Below, piece by piece: positions 12,109 to 24,261 of a stretch of DNA of 64,000 nt. The DNA is taken from positions 1,054,001-1,118,000 of the forward strand of contig CM069439.1 in the NCBI GenBank assembly GCA_035610365.1, given 5' to 3'. Each line of letters opens with the position of its first letter. Positions within the stretch are counted from its first letter, which is position 1. The position numbers and the translations under genes were made by a program. The stretch comes from Aquatica leii. Its lineage: Eukaryota > Arthropoda > Insecta > Coleoptera > Lampyridae. Below the pieces are notes generated by a model that was not told the DNA's origin, ran no database searches, and saw only the letters and a list, made by a program, of their open reading frames with translations.

Positions 12109-14099
12109 GTATTTTTAATTTTATTTTTTTACTGTGTATTTGTTAATTCTATGATCGACTTTGTCTTTGCTTTACCGAAATGTTTATCTATGTTAAGAAT
12201 ATACAACCAATTTGTTACGTTATCTCGTTATCATGTTGATTGCTTTTTTCTTTTATCTAATCTAGTCGGCAATGAGTTCTTATGTATCTTTAGTGTCTCC
12301 GAACGAAAAATTCTACGCGCACGCTAAGAGTGGCGCCTTTTTTAAATAGTATCCTCAACTACGCTTACTCACCGACATCTTAGCTAGCCGTGTTGTAGTA
12401 GTTGTTACCAAAAAAAAAAGATTGGTAAAAAAATTTTCTATTTTTAATACTTGTAGCTTAACGCTCGTAAAACCTCGAGTGCAAAAAAAAACTTAAAAAT
12501 AAATAATACTAAAAGAAAATTGGCATCAAACATCAATCAGACATAATTTCTAAATTGTAGATTTTATCGTAAGTTAATTAGATTTTTTATTAACATTTAT
12601 TTCATTTTTTGATATCTTTGACGTTACGTAAGTAAAAAAAAATTGCTGATCAAACTCATAAAGGTAATAATGTTACTAAACTTTTAATGAAGACAAATAG
12701 TAAACAATTAAGGTGTTATTTTATTAAACTTTCCATTACTGCTTCCCAAATTTTGTAATTCTGTATTAGATTAAATTAAACAATAATTAGACAGACTTTT
12801 CACATAGTGAGGATTTAATTACCACTATATGCGTATAGGACATGTTTGGTTAACGGTAGTTAGTTAAAGGATTCAGAGCATGCAAGCTTCTAGTTGTAAT
12901 TTAATATTTGCTATAATCAAGCGTGAAGGAATTAATTATTCAATGAGAGAATATAAACCGTTAATGTTAAAATAATTTAAACTAAAATTAATAGAACTGC
13001 AGCAACTTTCAAGCAACTTACAAAATAAAACAGCATATTAGATTACAACAATTATACTAAAACCAACAATAAATATTTAATTTTCTAAGATAAACACAAT
13101 TAAACAAGTTTTGGATTATTGATTTTAATTTTGTAGCTTATTTATAAGTTTTTAAAATGCATTATATGTTGTATTTATACAATACTAAAAATGAATACAA
13201 TATCTGTGTGTAAATTAAGAGGTGCCTCAGAGAGTACTCCTGCAAGCACGAAAAGACAGCGTTTTGGAATGATTTTATAACATTTTGACAAAATAATTTA
13301 GTTTGCTTTGTTTCAGTTTGTAGTATTGTGTTTTTTATAGATTTGTAGCAATAGTTATATTGAATAAGTAAGTTGACCGTTCAAGTTATAATGGTCAATG
13401 GAAAATAGAAGAAACGGAAAGACTGTAAATACGAGCATAACTACTAGAACTTTAACTTTACTTTAGTAAAAGTAAAAAATAAAGAGTGTTGAAACGTGTA
13501 CTATGTTTACAAGTTTTAACACCTGGATGTATGATTTAAATACCGCGATTCAACAGAGTTAAAAACCCTTGCAAATTCTTTAGTAAAAAGTTTGCGAAAG
13601 TAAAGAAATGTGTTTCTTCAGCAAGTCTCGTACCAAGCAACGCATTTCTTTAAAAGTTGTATACATCAGTGCAAAATACTTTATAACATTGCAGAAGAGT
13701 TTATTTTACAGGCTGCTCTTAACATGGTTAATATTATACTGAGAGAATCGGTGAAAAATCTAATTTCAAAAATACGTTTGCTTAACAACACTTATATTGA
13801 AGAAATCTAGAATATAGCTTAAGATAGCAATAATCATTTAACAGAAAAAATTTAAAATAATGAATTTGGTCTATAACTGACGGTAGAAAATACTCAGAAT
13901 TTATTTGTTATGTACGCTTTCTGGACTATCAAATTATTGTTTAAGACTGCATACATTAAAAAGCGCAAAAGTTCAAGAATTACTAGAAATGCTTGACAAG
14001 TTTTATAAACCAGAAATGGTTGGAATGGAAAAAATGCATCAGTATATATGATAGGATTAAAATAAAATTTCAAAATAGTAACCATTTTAATTAAACCAA
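12109..14099. other. No gene recognised in 2 kb
   Basis: AT-rich sequence. Short frames at 12091-12327 and 13610-13810 match nothing I recognise. No repeat was identified. Confidence 0.4.
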
Positions 14100-14530
14100 T
14101 AAGTAATACACAAAATCGAGAGAAAGTCAACACTACACCCTAACTTATTGAGCCCCACATTGGGCGTCAAATTTGCTGCAAGCTTATAGGTGTTACAAAC
14201 CCTGTTCGGAAAACTTGCACTAGTTGGAGATATGGGAGGTTTAAGTAAATAGAATTTAATGAGCGCCAGTTTTCTCGAAGTAAAAACTTCTGTTTCGATC
14301 AAGACAGAAAGTTGTAACAAAATCAGGTTCGTAATCTTCAACGAACCAAAAAAAAAGAAAGATAGATATGTACAACTTTAATTTAGTATTGTCGAGTATT
14401 AACGAGCACAAGAATTTATAGTAAATTATTCAACGAGCACAAAAATTTATTGTAGATTATTGAAATGCCGGAAGTAACGGCAACACACAATACATAGGCT
14501 TAAATTACTCATAGGGTATTTATAGCGAAG
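14100..14530 (-). mobile_element. Possible LTR-retrotransposon end (LTR plus PBS-like motif)
   Basis: On the minus strand the region reads in LTR order. A TATA-like box (CTATAAATACCC) lies at about 14526-14509. A 31-bp unit starting AACGAGCACA is repeated twice in tandem (14401-14431 and 14432-14462) and carries AATAAA. The end is TTTGACGCCCAATGTGGGGC (14171-14152), which resembles the TTTGGCGCCCAACGTGGGGC seen just inside the 5' LTR of many insect retrotransposons. No second LTR and no gag-pol sequence was found, so this would be a solo or truncated end. The call rests on that one motif. Confidence 0.35.
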
Positions 14531-15180
14531 AAAATTAAATTGATAATGACAAATATCTATGATTAATAGCAGGCGACACCAAAATAATTAATGAAAAAGT
14601 TAGAATAACAAGCAAAATTTTCGTGAGAGAGAGAAAACGTTTTCCTCGTTGAGTCGATTTGGAAGATTTATGAACAGAGCAAATCGTGTCAGCACAATGA
14701 CTCACGAAAGCAAAAATAATTAATGATAATAAAAATTAAAAATAAAAACCGCGTTATCGAATGCTGTTGCAACAGTACATCGGAAAAAAATTTCTTCTCG
14801 AAACTTCCTTTTTTAAAGATAAAGTAGGCCTTCCAAATTATATTTCTATTAGGGTATTAACCCTTCATCGCTGGAGAACACACCAAACACATGTGGACTA
14901 ACACGTGTACCAAACCACCAAATTGACATGGAAATTATAAATGAATTCTAAAAATTAATAGTGAAGGGTACCTTGTGATGAATAAACTAATAGAAACGCG
15001 TTGTCGTTTTTATATCATATAGCCCCAATACAAGCCGATGATGTTAGAAAATTAATTTAAACATCGCAAGAACAATTTTTAAGCAATGGATGGTTTAACG
15101 TCTTGACAAGAAGTGAAGTAAAAACAAAACATGTTAGAAACAGTCAAAAGTAGAAAACTAACTTTAGTGTAATGAATATA

Positions 15181-15543
15181 CAGGGTACTACATTTTAGAA
15201 TTTATGCACGTAACAACCGATTTGTACCATTGGTCAAAAAATGCGCTCAAAACGCGTTCTAGCACCGAGCAAATTGCCAATGTTTGATAAATCGCTTTTT
15301 GGTCGTTTAATGTAGACCGGAACGCATTCTGGCATTTTTCTCATTACCAAAACGCACCGAGTACACAAAATAAGCGTCTAAAGACCGAATGTAATATAGA
15401 AAAATATTTTTATTTTTTATGTATTTACAAGGTAACATGATAATAAAACAAAATTATAAGTAAATAAAACATCATCTGGCGTTCAGAACGTGTTTTGGAC
15501 GTATTTTTCGACCAGTGGCTAAAATCAGTGTTTGATCCTAATA
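15181..15543. mobile_element. Small inverted-repeat element abutting a mariner end
   Basis: Arms 15217-15266 and 15478-15529 are imperfect inverted copies: CATTGGTCAAAAAATGCGC against CACTGGTCGAAAAATACG on the complement, then AAAACGCGTTCT against AAAACACGTTCT. The unit starts at a TATACAGGGT motif like that of the neighbouring mariner-type element, which begins only a few bases after its right end. It has no coding capacity and looks like a MITE. Its exact ends and parent family are uncertain. Confidence 0.5.
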
Positions 15544-15547
15544 TATA

Positions 15548-16225
15548 CAGGGTAGCTCACTTGCTTTCCTTTCTTCCATAGTAACTTTAATAGTAATTTT
15601 ACGAGAAAAAGTTAGGATAATTTTTTGTTCAGATGTTCCTCGTTTACAACTTCAGAATATTGTGAATCCCGCGGGGGTCTCGATTTCCTCTGTACAGATC
15701 CGTACTTAGTTTGTTTAAATTATACACTATATATTTTTCAATTGTATATTTAAATGTAGGTCACATTTATTAAAATTTTTATCTAAAGTCTACTAGCTTA
15801 GAAAAAAAAATTTTTTTTATAAAGATTTTTGCCGAAATTAGCATTCAGTAAAAAAATCGTAACTATTGAATTGGTAACGGCATAGCTACGAAATTTGGGA
15901 ATGTCATAAACAAAAGAACGTTTTGTTTATTAATATGTTGATTTTAAATCAAATTTGTTGTAAAAGAGCCGTATTGATTTTTCTAACGACTTCAGAGAAA
16001 AATTTGAAAAGTCGATGTATAGAATACCCTGTATTTTTTTTATTATTGAACTTTCCATTAAGTTTACTTTAATTTCTGTTAAAAAAATAGGTAATAGTTT
16101 TGGAAATAATTACCTTGGTTTGAATTTTCTTGTATTTTCGCTAAATCCTTGCATTAAAATTAAGATAAACCACAAAAAATAACGCATTTTGCTATAAATA
16201 TTTAATTATTATTATTAAAAGTGTG
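15548..16225. repeat. Left arm of the long terminal inverted repeat
   Basis: This arm matches the complement of 17495-18083 along its length. Shared blocks include TTTTACGAGAAAAAGTTA, CAGATGTTCCTCGTTTACAA, AAAAAAATCGTAACTA.TGAATT, TTGTTGTAAAAG.GCC.TATTG, GATAATTACCTT-like sequence and AAATATTTAATTATTATT. The right arm is shorter because of deletions. An internal TACCCTGTA (16026-16034) looks like another mariner end, but matching runs past it on both sides. Confidence 0.75.
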
Positions 16226-16433
16226 TTTTTACTCAATAAACCAAGAAAATAAAAAGAAAAATTTTGATTAAGTATCAAAATGTTACTCAATGAATCTGCT
16301 GTTCTTTAATCTGAACTACATCAAACAGAGTTACCATGCAAATAGCAATTGCAATACGCTGACGAGATACGTCAGTTTAATTTTGTGTTTGACAAAGTAT
16401 CGTTTTTCTTTGTTTAAAAGGATTAAAATCTAA

Positions 16434-17480
16434 TTGAAAATGTCGTGTTTTCCAGATAACGAATTGGCAGATATGGTTTTTATTCTCGTTGTATCTTTAA
16501 GGAATCTGTTATTGGTTTTGCGCGTCTACAAAGGAAGGTATCCTGATAGACGCCATCCAGACATAACTGCATTTGATAATCTCTTTGCAAAACTCGTGTT
16601 CTCTAGGGGGAGTGTACTATATTCTAAACCTTTCCGGGATATATCAGTTCTGAGTGAACCCAATAAGAAAATAATAATGACAGCCTTGGTTAAAAACTCA
16701 AAAAGTGCTAAGCAAATTAGGAAAGTTTCAGAAGTTAGCAGAACATCAGTTTGGCGTAGCATCAAAATTGTCCATTTTTACTCATACCGGTATTAAAAAC
16801 ACCAAAACATTTTGATGACGACTGTTTAAGTCGTTTAGGTATTTTGTCGTTGGGTTAATGACAAATTAGGTAATGCAAGAAATTTTTAAAATTTTGTGTT
16901 ATTCACGGACGAATCAACGTTTTATAATGACAATTCTCTAAACAGTCTCAACGATCACCATTATTCCGATATAAACCCATACCTGATAAGAGAAGTTGAC
17001 CGTCAGCATAAATGGTTACCAAACACGTGGGGTAGATTTCTTGGACAATATGTAGTAGGTCTTTTTTTCGACAAACACTTAAATTCACAAGTTTATTCTG
17101 ATTTTTTGAGGCACGATTTGCCTACTTGAAGACATCTTTTTGATAGTGCGTCAACGCATGTGGTTTTAGCATGACGGGGTCCACTATGGCCCAATATGAA
17201 ATTGAAATAAGAAATTTTTTGCAACAGGAATATTCTCAACGATAGTTTGGAAGAAGGAGGCTCACCTGATATAACCAAACCCGACTTTTTTCTATGGGGA
17301 TATGTGAAAGAACGAGTATACAAAGAACAGCCTACAACTGCTGACGATATGAGTAACAGAATACGTAAAGCTTCTGGATCAATCACCTCTGAAATGATAG
17401 AAAACGTTAACAGAAACTTCGCAAATCGTTGTATACAAAATAATGGTGGATTATTTAAAGTGTTTGCGTTTTTTATGTGA
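16434..17480 (+). pseudogene. DUF4817-type mariner transposase, broken
   Basis: The N-terminal frame (16434-16796) reads SCFPDNELADMVF, then KGRYPDRRHPDITAFDNLF, the helix-turn-helix region usual for this insect mariner group. After a frame change, 16896 on gives LFTDESTFYNDNSLNSLNDH (first catalytic Asp), IREVDRQHKW and a decayed second Asp block (FDSASTHV). The frame at 17247-17480 gives SPDITKPDFFLWGYVKERVY, with the third Asp in SPD..., then a C-terminal block ending CIQNNGGLFKVF. Stops near 16.8 and 17.13 kb inactivate it. The start ATG could be 16434 or 16440. The right inverted repeat begins almost directly after the stop, so nearly all unique DNA is coding. Confidence 0.82.
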
Positions 17481-17494
17481 ATGTATTTATTAAT

Positions 17495-18083
17495 TGATGT
17501 TATACTTAATAAATAATAATTAAATATTTGATGCAAATAGCGTTTTTTGTGATGTATTTTAATTTTGCTGCTGGGATCGAGTAAAAAACAAGATAATTTA
17601 AACTAAGGTAATTATCCACAAAACTACATGTTTAAAAATAATCAAAATAAACTTAATAAAGAATTTATTAATAAAAAAATATACAGCGTATTCTGTTTAA
17701 AAAAATCGACTTTTCCCAATTTTCCTGTTGTCGTCAAATAAAAACCAATAAGGCCCTTTTACAACAATAATTGCTTTGAAATTAACATATCAATGCTGTT
17801 AACAATTCAGTAGTTACGATTTTTTTAATTAAATGTTAATTACTGCGAGTATCTTTTTTCTTCTAAACGACCTAAATTTAAATATAGATTTCAAAATTAC
17901 AAAAATATAAAGAGTGTTTCGTTAAAAAAACTGAGTACGGTCGTGTACAGAAGAAATGGAGACCCTCGCAAGACTCAAAATATTCCAAAGTTGTAAACGA
18001 GGAACATCTGAATAAAAAATATATCTTAACTTTTTCTCGTAAAATTATTATTATTTTTACTATTGAAGACAACGGCAACCCTG
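17495..18083. repeat. Right arm of the long terminal inverted repeat
   Basis: Inverted partner of 15548-16225, starting about 15 bp after the transposase stop and ending at the TA duplication (18084-18085). Its outermost bases are ACCCTG. A block of about 80-100 bp present in the left arm is missing here. Confidence 0.75.
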
Positions 18084-18085
18084 TA

Positions 18086-20509
18086 TATTCATAAAGCTCG
18101 ACTATAGAGGTTACAAGCGTTTATTTTCAGCAAAACTCCGCATTGTTTCGTCCATAAAACAGCACTTGCATCAAAATTGATTTAAATTCAATTTAAATAT
18201 ATGTGAGGTTTACGTTATTGTAAGGTTGTATTTAGTTTTGTCTATAATTTATGTTGTTGCATATACATATATTTTGACAAGGACACCGGAACAAAATACT
18301 TAAACCTCGTAGCAGACTGATTTGAAAACCTCTGATATAGACCATCTAAGACATGTTGCATTTTTCCATTACACAAATACATACAACAATTTCATTAACA
18401 GAGCTAAATACATAATTAAATTAGTTTCTATTCCTATAGTATCTAAAATTGAATTTTTACCTGACAGAAGGAATGTGATTAAAAAATATTTCTGGGTTTT
18501 TGTGTACACAAAAGCAATATCACATTTTTAATGTAGTTTAATAGTGAAGTTGTAACAAACAAGAAGGAAATATTTTATTAAACCAAAAAATTAAAGAATT
18601 TAGTTATATAAGCGTAGGTATAGACAAAAAATTTAATAAAAGAATTGGATGTATAATAAAACCAACGCTTCAATTGAAAAAAGACACATTTTTTATATAG
18701 TTGTTAAGAACAAATTAAAATATCATAATTTAAACTCTTAAATTCGCTTGTATGTTTCACTAAATATTTTTCTTAATATTACACATTAAGCAGAAAAAAA
18801 CATATAGCTAACATATGATTTGCTTAAATTACTTTTACTCGACTTCAAATTATGTGATCTATGTAAAGGAAAACATAAAAATTCCGTTCTAAGATTCATA
18901 AATAAGGTGAGCTTAGAAAGGGGACGTACATTGGTTTAGCTGTTCTTACAGATGGATATACGATTTAAAAATATGTTGCTAGTCGTTTGAAGTGATTTAC
19001 TGCAGCGTATTTCTTGTTTTCTGTCGTGAAATACCAACAAAGACGCTTATTCATAAATTACAAATTCTCGTTTGCATGCAATCAATGCAGGTGTTTAACG
19101 TCTTTGTTTTTTAAATTTTCGTTTAACAAAACAGGAGTCAATTTTACACAACTGCATCGTTTATAAATACGCGTATGTATATTAGATTTTATTGATATAT
19201 GTATATGTATTGGAACGTTGGCTAGCTGACAAGAAGATGGATGACGTCGTCAGTTCCCGGCAATATTTTACGTAAATTGAAAGATGGACATTTATTGCCC
19301 ATACAAAAACACCTACAAAATACACATAACGTTAAAAAAGCAAAAGTTCCATTAGTAACAGTGAAAAAAGGAATAGTCATTCTGTACTGACAAATTATTC
19401 AGTTTATAGTCACTAAAATACGACTTCTAAAAAACCCCAACAGTGTGAGTACATAAAACGATTTACAAACAAGAGCACAGGGAATAATATACGTTTCGAT
19501 TATATCTACTTCAAATGAAAAACATAGATGTATAAACCATATCGTGTTGCCAAAAACTTTACGTTTCAAAGTTTAATTGAAGTTTTAATGTTTTCCAATT
19601 TGTAATGTTTCTCGCTAAGAATTAATAACTGTGTTCGATGTTATATATTCAATCTCAATGTTCGCTTTTTGTCAGTATCTTTACAGCTTTTTTATATCTT
19701 AGCTCATATTAAACGGGTAGAAATTACAACACTATAGCTTCAAGTCACGGAAACATTACTTCGCCTTTGTTTGATTACGTAAAATAAAACAGTTGTGTTA
19801 TACAATCAATTTTTCCTCATTTTTCTGCGATGACATAGTAATAAACTTTGCTACTGCTGTAAAAGCAAATTAAAGATATTGTTGCAAACACGTTCTATAA
19901 CCATGCGTGTTAAGAAATATTAAAACTCCAATATACATTTAATGTCTTCCCAGTTTGTTGTACTAATAAAATGACGCTTATGCACAAATTAATCAATATT
20001 ATTTATTAGGTAGTAAAAAAACTCAATATTCTGTAGTAGCCGATAATGCGATTACTATTTATTACACAAATTTTAAAAACGTTTTAATTGGTGACGTCAC
20101 AATTTTTGGTTTCAAAAATATAACAAACGTTTCACAATTGTTCATTCTAGGTAATTTAATAATAAACTCAAAATTAAAAATTTTTTTTACGTGAAAACGG
20201 CCAATGTCTAAGTTTACTACAAGTATCAAGACAACAACTGATGGTATTCAATAAACACGTGATCCAAATTTGTGAAAACTTTAAAAACCTTCATAGCATT
20301 CCAATGTTGTTGGCGTTTTATTGACTTGTTATTAATAAACTAACAGACAGAATACGACATTGGCCGCTGCGTCGTCTCTTAGTAAAAGTGTTTTTCTCGT
20401 GTTTTGTGATTTTAAATATTGCATTATTATTAATATGTTTTAGTCACGGACTACAAAGATGATTGCCACGTGTAATGCAAATATCATAAATAATAATCAA
20501 CATTGTAGT
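18086..20509. other. No gene recognised in 2.4 kb
   Basis: AT-rich spacer. It contains a perfect GTGACGTCAC palindrome at 20091-20100 and a TGACGTC at about 19240, which look like CREB-type sites but have no gene beside them. Confidence 0.4.
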
Positions 20510-21350
20510 AAAACATTAAAAATGCAAGGTAAACAATATTTGACATTACCTGTGAAAACTGTTGCCGAAAAATGCCTGAAACATTCATGTCAATGTAGAA
20601 AAAATTATTTAAAATTTTTTTCTTAAACTTAGAGAAGAAACATTTAAATATTTTTATAATTTTGCTGGTAAGGCGCAATACCAATTTATGATTACCTAGA
20701 AAAAAAAACACGAAAAGCAGAAGAGAGTATATTAGAAAGCACTACATGATGAATGGCCTCAATAAAATAGAAGTGTATCAAATTGTGTTTCAAGTTTATC
20801 ACTAAAAAAAATTGGAGTTTTAACGAAAAAAAAACGAATTTCCGTATCAAATATTTGCTCACCAGTTCTAATAAACACAAAAATTGCACAAAAACAACAG
20901 AAAAAGATAAAGAAAGATTCAGATTGTACATAAAGGTGATTTTTACATAAAAAAACTATTATTCTCGTTTTCATACAAAGAAATATTCGTTACTATCTAA
21001 TCTTTCAGTTTCCAAAATTTACCAACTCTAAGTGAAGTATTCTAGATTGTCCCTCAAATTGAGACCAGTTGTAGAAAAATTTTTGGTTCTCGAATTCAAC
21101 CTCTCATTTTATAAACTAACTAACAATAATTGTACACATGTGAAACACGAAGAAGCTATTTAATAACAGAAAAAAAATAGAATTAGTAGATGCGGTTTAC
21201 GCAGAGAAGAAATGTGGCATGTTGAGCTGCAAGTCACACTTAAACAAAATCGTTGTTTTGATCCACAAAAAATGTTTGTCAACATCGTATTTATAAAGTT
21301 ATATGTCATTCTATAAACGAAAATTATAGACTTTAAACTTAACTCTTTTT
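20510..21350 (+). pseudogene. Uncharacterised arthropod 'CGGQN' protein family, decayed copy 2
   Basis: Across frames the plus strand gives QGKQYLTLPVKTVAEKCLKH and a cysteine pair (SCQCRKN) followed by a KFSE..R..IF-like block. Then come YYSRFHTKKYSLLSNLSVSK (the SHY.R..TK..YL block), EFNLSFYKLTNNNC and FYKRKLXTLNLTLFES near 21.30-21.35 kb. In that order these match a repeated insect protein that I know only as uncharacterised predictions. Its usual layout is a cysteine cluster, HI..FP...SHY.R, EFNLSF..PK.D.C, YYKR.L..YN.T.+ and finally a GGQN box. The last part is absent here. A second copy lies at 45.5-47.5 kb. No biochemical role is known to me; the multicopy ruins suggest a transposon-borne gene. 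Confidence 0.6.
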
Positions 21351-21845
21351 GAATCAAGGGAAGAAAAAACGATTACAAACTGAGAAGACTTAAAAAAATG
21401 TTTTTGTTTATTTTTGTACCTTTAAAGGTTTCCTCAGTATACCTCCAAAACCGTACTGTACAAGAACTGTTTTTTGGTCTAAATAAAAATGTTTAGTATA
21501 TTTCCTGGATGTTTTTTATGATTGTGAAAAAACTGTTCAATTATTAGTAATAATTCTTTTGTTTCTGGACATACACACGTGGAGGTCCATCCAATACACG
21601 TGGCTATTTATCTATTAATATTCGTAGAGATTGGGCAAACCTTATGTAGTTAGTAGCAAAAAGCGTTGTAAATGCTATACAACATCACTAACTTCTTCAT
21701 TTTAAATCTTTACTTCGTGGTCACTTTGAACATCAAAAAGTAAACACTTGTGGTGAGACAATTCAATAAAACTTGATAAGAGTGATACAATACCGATGTA
21801 ATAGTCCGTATAAGTTTACATGTAACTTTCAACAGTTTATAGTAA

Positions 21846-22245
21846 TTGACACCAGAAGAAAAATTACTAGGTATTCAAAAATAGCTGAATTAGAACCTAT
21901 TATTCAACAGACGAAAGTATTAGCACTTTTCATTAGCAAGAGTAGTCGTCTATATTATAGTAGATTTTTGAATACATTGATAGTATCTGAGGTAAGAGAA
22001 ACGAGGAAGATGAAGATATAAAATATGATTGAGTTAAAATGTATGTTACTTTATAAATTGTTTATAAGTTACTTTTTGTTGCACAAAATAGTAAATGTCT
22101 TCTTTTTGTTATCTAATACTTTTTTTAATTCACCTTGGGCCAAATTATAACTAACTTTGAAAATATTGCATTGTCTACATTAAATTTTCAGATGTTTTTA
22201 AAGCAATTGTTTTTTTATTTTCTTTTATCTGTTGTAACCGTCGTT
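21846..22245 (+). repeat. Dispersed repeat, copy A
   Basis: Direct copy of 27111-27580. Shared runs include AGCTGAATTAGAACCTA, TTTTTGAATACATTGAT, TGATTGAGTTAAAATGTAT and TTTATAAATTGTTTATAA. Both copies can be read as a short related peptide (SKIAELEP... and YYSRFLNTLIV here). A stop follows in each case, so protein coding is unproven. No terminal repeats were seen. Confidence 0.7.
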
Positions 22246-23540
22246 TGATCTTTGGACGTAATTTTCTTGTGGAAGACCCGGTATTCAAGTTTTATTTATT
22301 TTGTTTTCTTTAGAACCATTTAAGTATGTTTGCATTCAAGTATTTAAGTTATTTCTTGTTTTTAAGCTCATCTTAAATGTAAATTATAATTTATTAAGCA
22401 CGAACCTATTTAGTGCGTATGCAATTAAATCTTGTATGTCGATTTTATTGTCATATGCTTCAAGTACATTTTATAATTCATTAGTTCCGACAATTCTTAT
22501 TTCGTTTTTGAGATACGAATAATTTGATATTTTTAAGGAGTTATTTGTTACTATTAAAAGTTTTGTATATCCATTAGTATCTTTACTTACGGTTGCAAGT
22601 ACGATGTGGAAAACTTCGTGCAAACTTACGCGAATACGTAAAATTACGTTTCGTTTAAATTTTCGCCTCTGTTAGTTGCACTTTCATCATAGAGATTTTT
22701 TTAAAATTCTTCTTGACAATCTGTATCGTTTATAAAAAAATTGTAATTAATAAAACAATTAAATACAAACTCACTCTTGGAATACAATAAGATGTGGTAG
22801 TGCCACGGTTCTTCTAGATTCAAGTTAGCAGGTTGCGGGTATAACAAAAGTTGCAAATTGTGACGTATAACAAATTAAATAAATAGTCGAATAATGCTAC
22901 TTCAAATAATAATGCACCAACTAGATTGATTAAAATTATTTAAACACAAGACACAAAAATATAACATATTGAGCAATGAAACTATTTTACAAATTATATT
23001 AAGGTCATGGGAATTCTATTGTTACTGTCAAATTTCATAATTTTAATTTCAAAATTCGCAAAGTTTAAATTTAAGACGCCACAATATTTTTTTATAATTA
23101 CATTGGGAGCAAATATTGAAACCCGACCAAATTAATAAAACATGAACATAATAACAAAATCTAATTTAATTTTAACAAAATAAAAAAACCTATTTACATA
23201 TTTGATTGTACCGATCCATTAACCAGAATATCGTAACACAAACGTAACTTATGATAATCTTGAATTTGCCACAATCCAAATCAAATTACTTCAGACGTAA
23301 CATAATAATGATCAATTTTAAACAATGAAAATCGTAAATAATACGAAAATTCTTTAGAAAAGCGACGTTGTGATTAACATCAAACGTACTGCGTAAATCA
23401 TAATCGTAGTAAACTTACCCCTAGCTAATTACGAGTTTTTTCTATAACGACGATCGCACAACAGATTACAACAAAAACATATTGTCACAATATAACAAAT
23501 CACATCCAAATCAGAATCCACGGTTTAAATTTTAAGATGT
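22246..23540. other. No gene recognised
   Basis: AT-rich spacer between the dispersed repeat and the Penelope-like region. No feature can be supported. Confidence 0.4.
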
Positions 23541-23576
23541 GGACGTTTTCTGCAATTTATGCAGAACGAAACGTCC
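23541..23576. repeat. Hammerhead-like hairpin near a Penelope relic
   Basis: GGACGTTTTCTGCA pairs with TGCAGAA-CGA-AACGTCC around the loop ATTTA, giving a 14-bp stem with a 3-nt bulge. The right side, stem followed by CGAAACGTC, is the stem II-GAAA-stem III arrangement of hammerhead ribozymes. The CTGATGA half of the core is not intact (AAGATGTG is present). Penelope-like elements are known to carry hammerhead motifs in their terminal repeats, and a Penelope coding fragment lies 0.4-1 kb away. Confidence 0.45.
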
Positions 23577-23944
23577 TTTTGCGGCCAAAGTCGCACTCAA
23601 GATGTTAGAGATGACTTAAGAAGAAGGCTTAAAACGCAATTGCATAAAAGTATTGCGCAAAGAATTTACAAATACAATGAATACAAAAATGGTAATTAAG
23701 ATCAGACATGTATGATCAAAAAGAAATATGTTTGTTACACGAGTTCAAAATGTGTTAACGAATTCTACCCTTCATCAAACACATTTATTTTTCGGTAAAG
23801 TTATGGATGGAAAAAATTAGATTTTCCTATCCGTAATTCATCTTTGCTCTATACAGATAGCTTCCAATTAACCCAGCAACTCTTGAGATCATTTCCGTCT
23901 ACTACACTTGCGGACTGCGGTTAACCAGAAAACACGTTTTTTAA

Positions 23945-24210
23945 GATTATAACCAGGTATTTAAAGTAACATTTATGACGTTCAATTTGCTATTAATTGC
24001 AAAAGAAATTGGAATAAAATTCATAACTCTATGAGTTAACGCTGTTTTACGAACAATCGTTTAATTTGGTGCTTGGAATGATTACACATTTTGCATTTTA
24101 CAATCAAAAACATTTAGCCAAGTTTAAAACAGCTTCAATAAATAAATATGTTTTTTAATCCAATTTTGAGCTTTCTTCCAGTTTGACCAACATAAGAAGA
24201 ATACTTTAGT
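23945..24210 (-). pseudogene. Penelope-like GIY-YIG fragment, inverted copy
   Basis: The minus strand at 24210-24130 reads YSSYVGQTGRKLKIGLK, the core of the GIY-YIG endonuclease domain found at the C-terminus of Penelope-like elements. Farther down, FIPISFAINSKLNVINVTLN resembles the C-terminal region of the plus-strand copy. This copy keeps the Gly of the YVGQT motif that the other lacks. It is short and frameshifted, and is oriented away from the plus-strand copy only 60 bp distant. Confidence 0.65.
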
Positions 24211-24261
24211 CTTTCTTGTCTTTTCCTCAATTTTTTTTTTAAACAATTTAATGTTTTTTTT

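Larger units (their letters stand above)
15548..18083 (+). mobile_element. Mariner-type (IS630-Tc1-mariner) element with giant inverted repeats
   Basis: The ends are CAGGGTAGC at 15548 and its inverted form ending 18083 (GCAACCCTG), each flanked by TA, the target duplication of this superfamily. The 2.54-kb element holds one transposase gene in the middle. The terminal repeats are described separately. Flanks read TATACAGGGT at the left and ACCCTGTATA at the right. Both termini survive although the gene is broken, so this is an old but structurally complete copy. Confidence 0.82.

Noticed and set aside
13610-13810. 66-codon frame considered as a small gene
   Set aside because: No recognisable motif, no splice or promoter context; length is expected by chance.
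20087-20100. Perfect GTGACGTCAC palindrome, a CREB-type site
   Set aside because: No gene or promoter is nearby; a 10-bp palindrome alone is weak evidence in 64 kb.
20484-20974. Minus-strand frames of 71-79 codons in this stretch
   Set aside because: They are T-rich shadows of the plus-strand decayed CGGQN-family copy.
22380-22522. Minus-strand peptide DIQDLIAYALNRFV resembling a bacterial ComFB-type motif
   Set aside because: Only one short stretch agrees, stops lie on both sides and the context is eukaryotic; chance resemblance.
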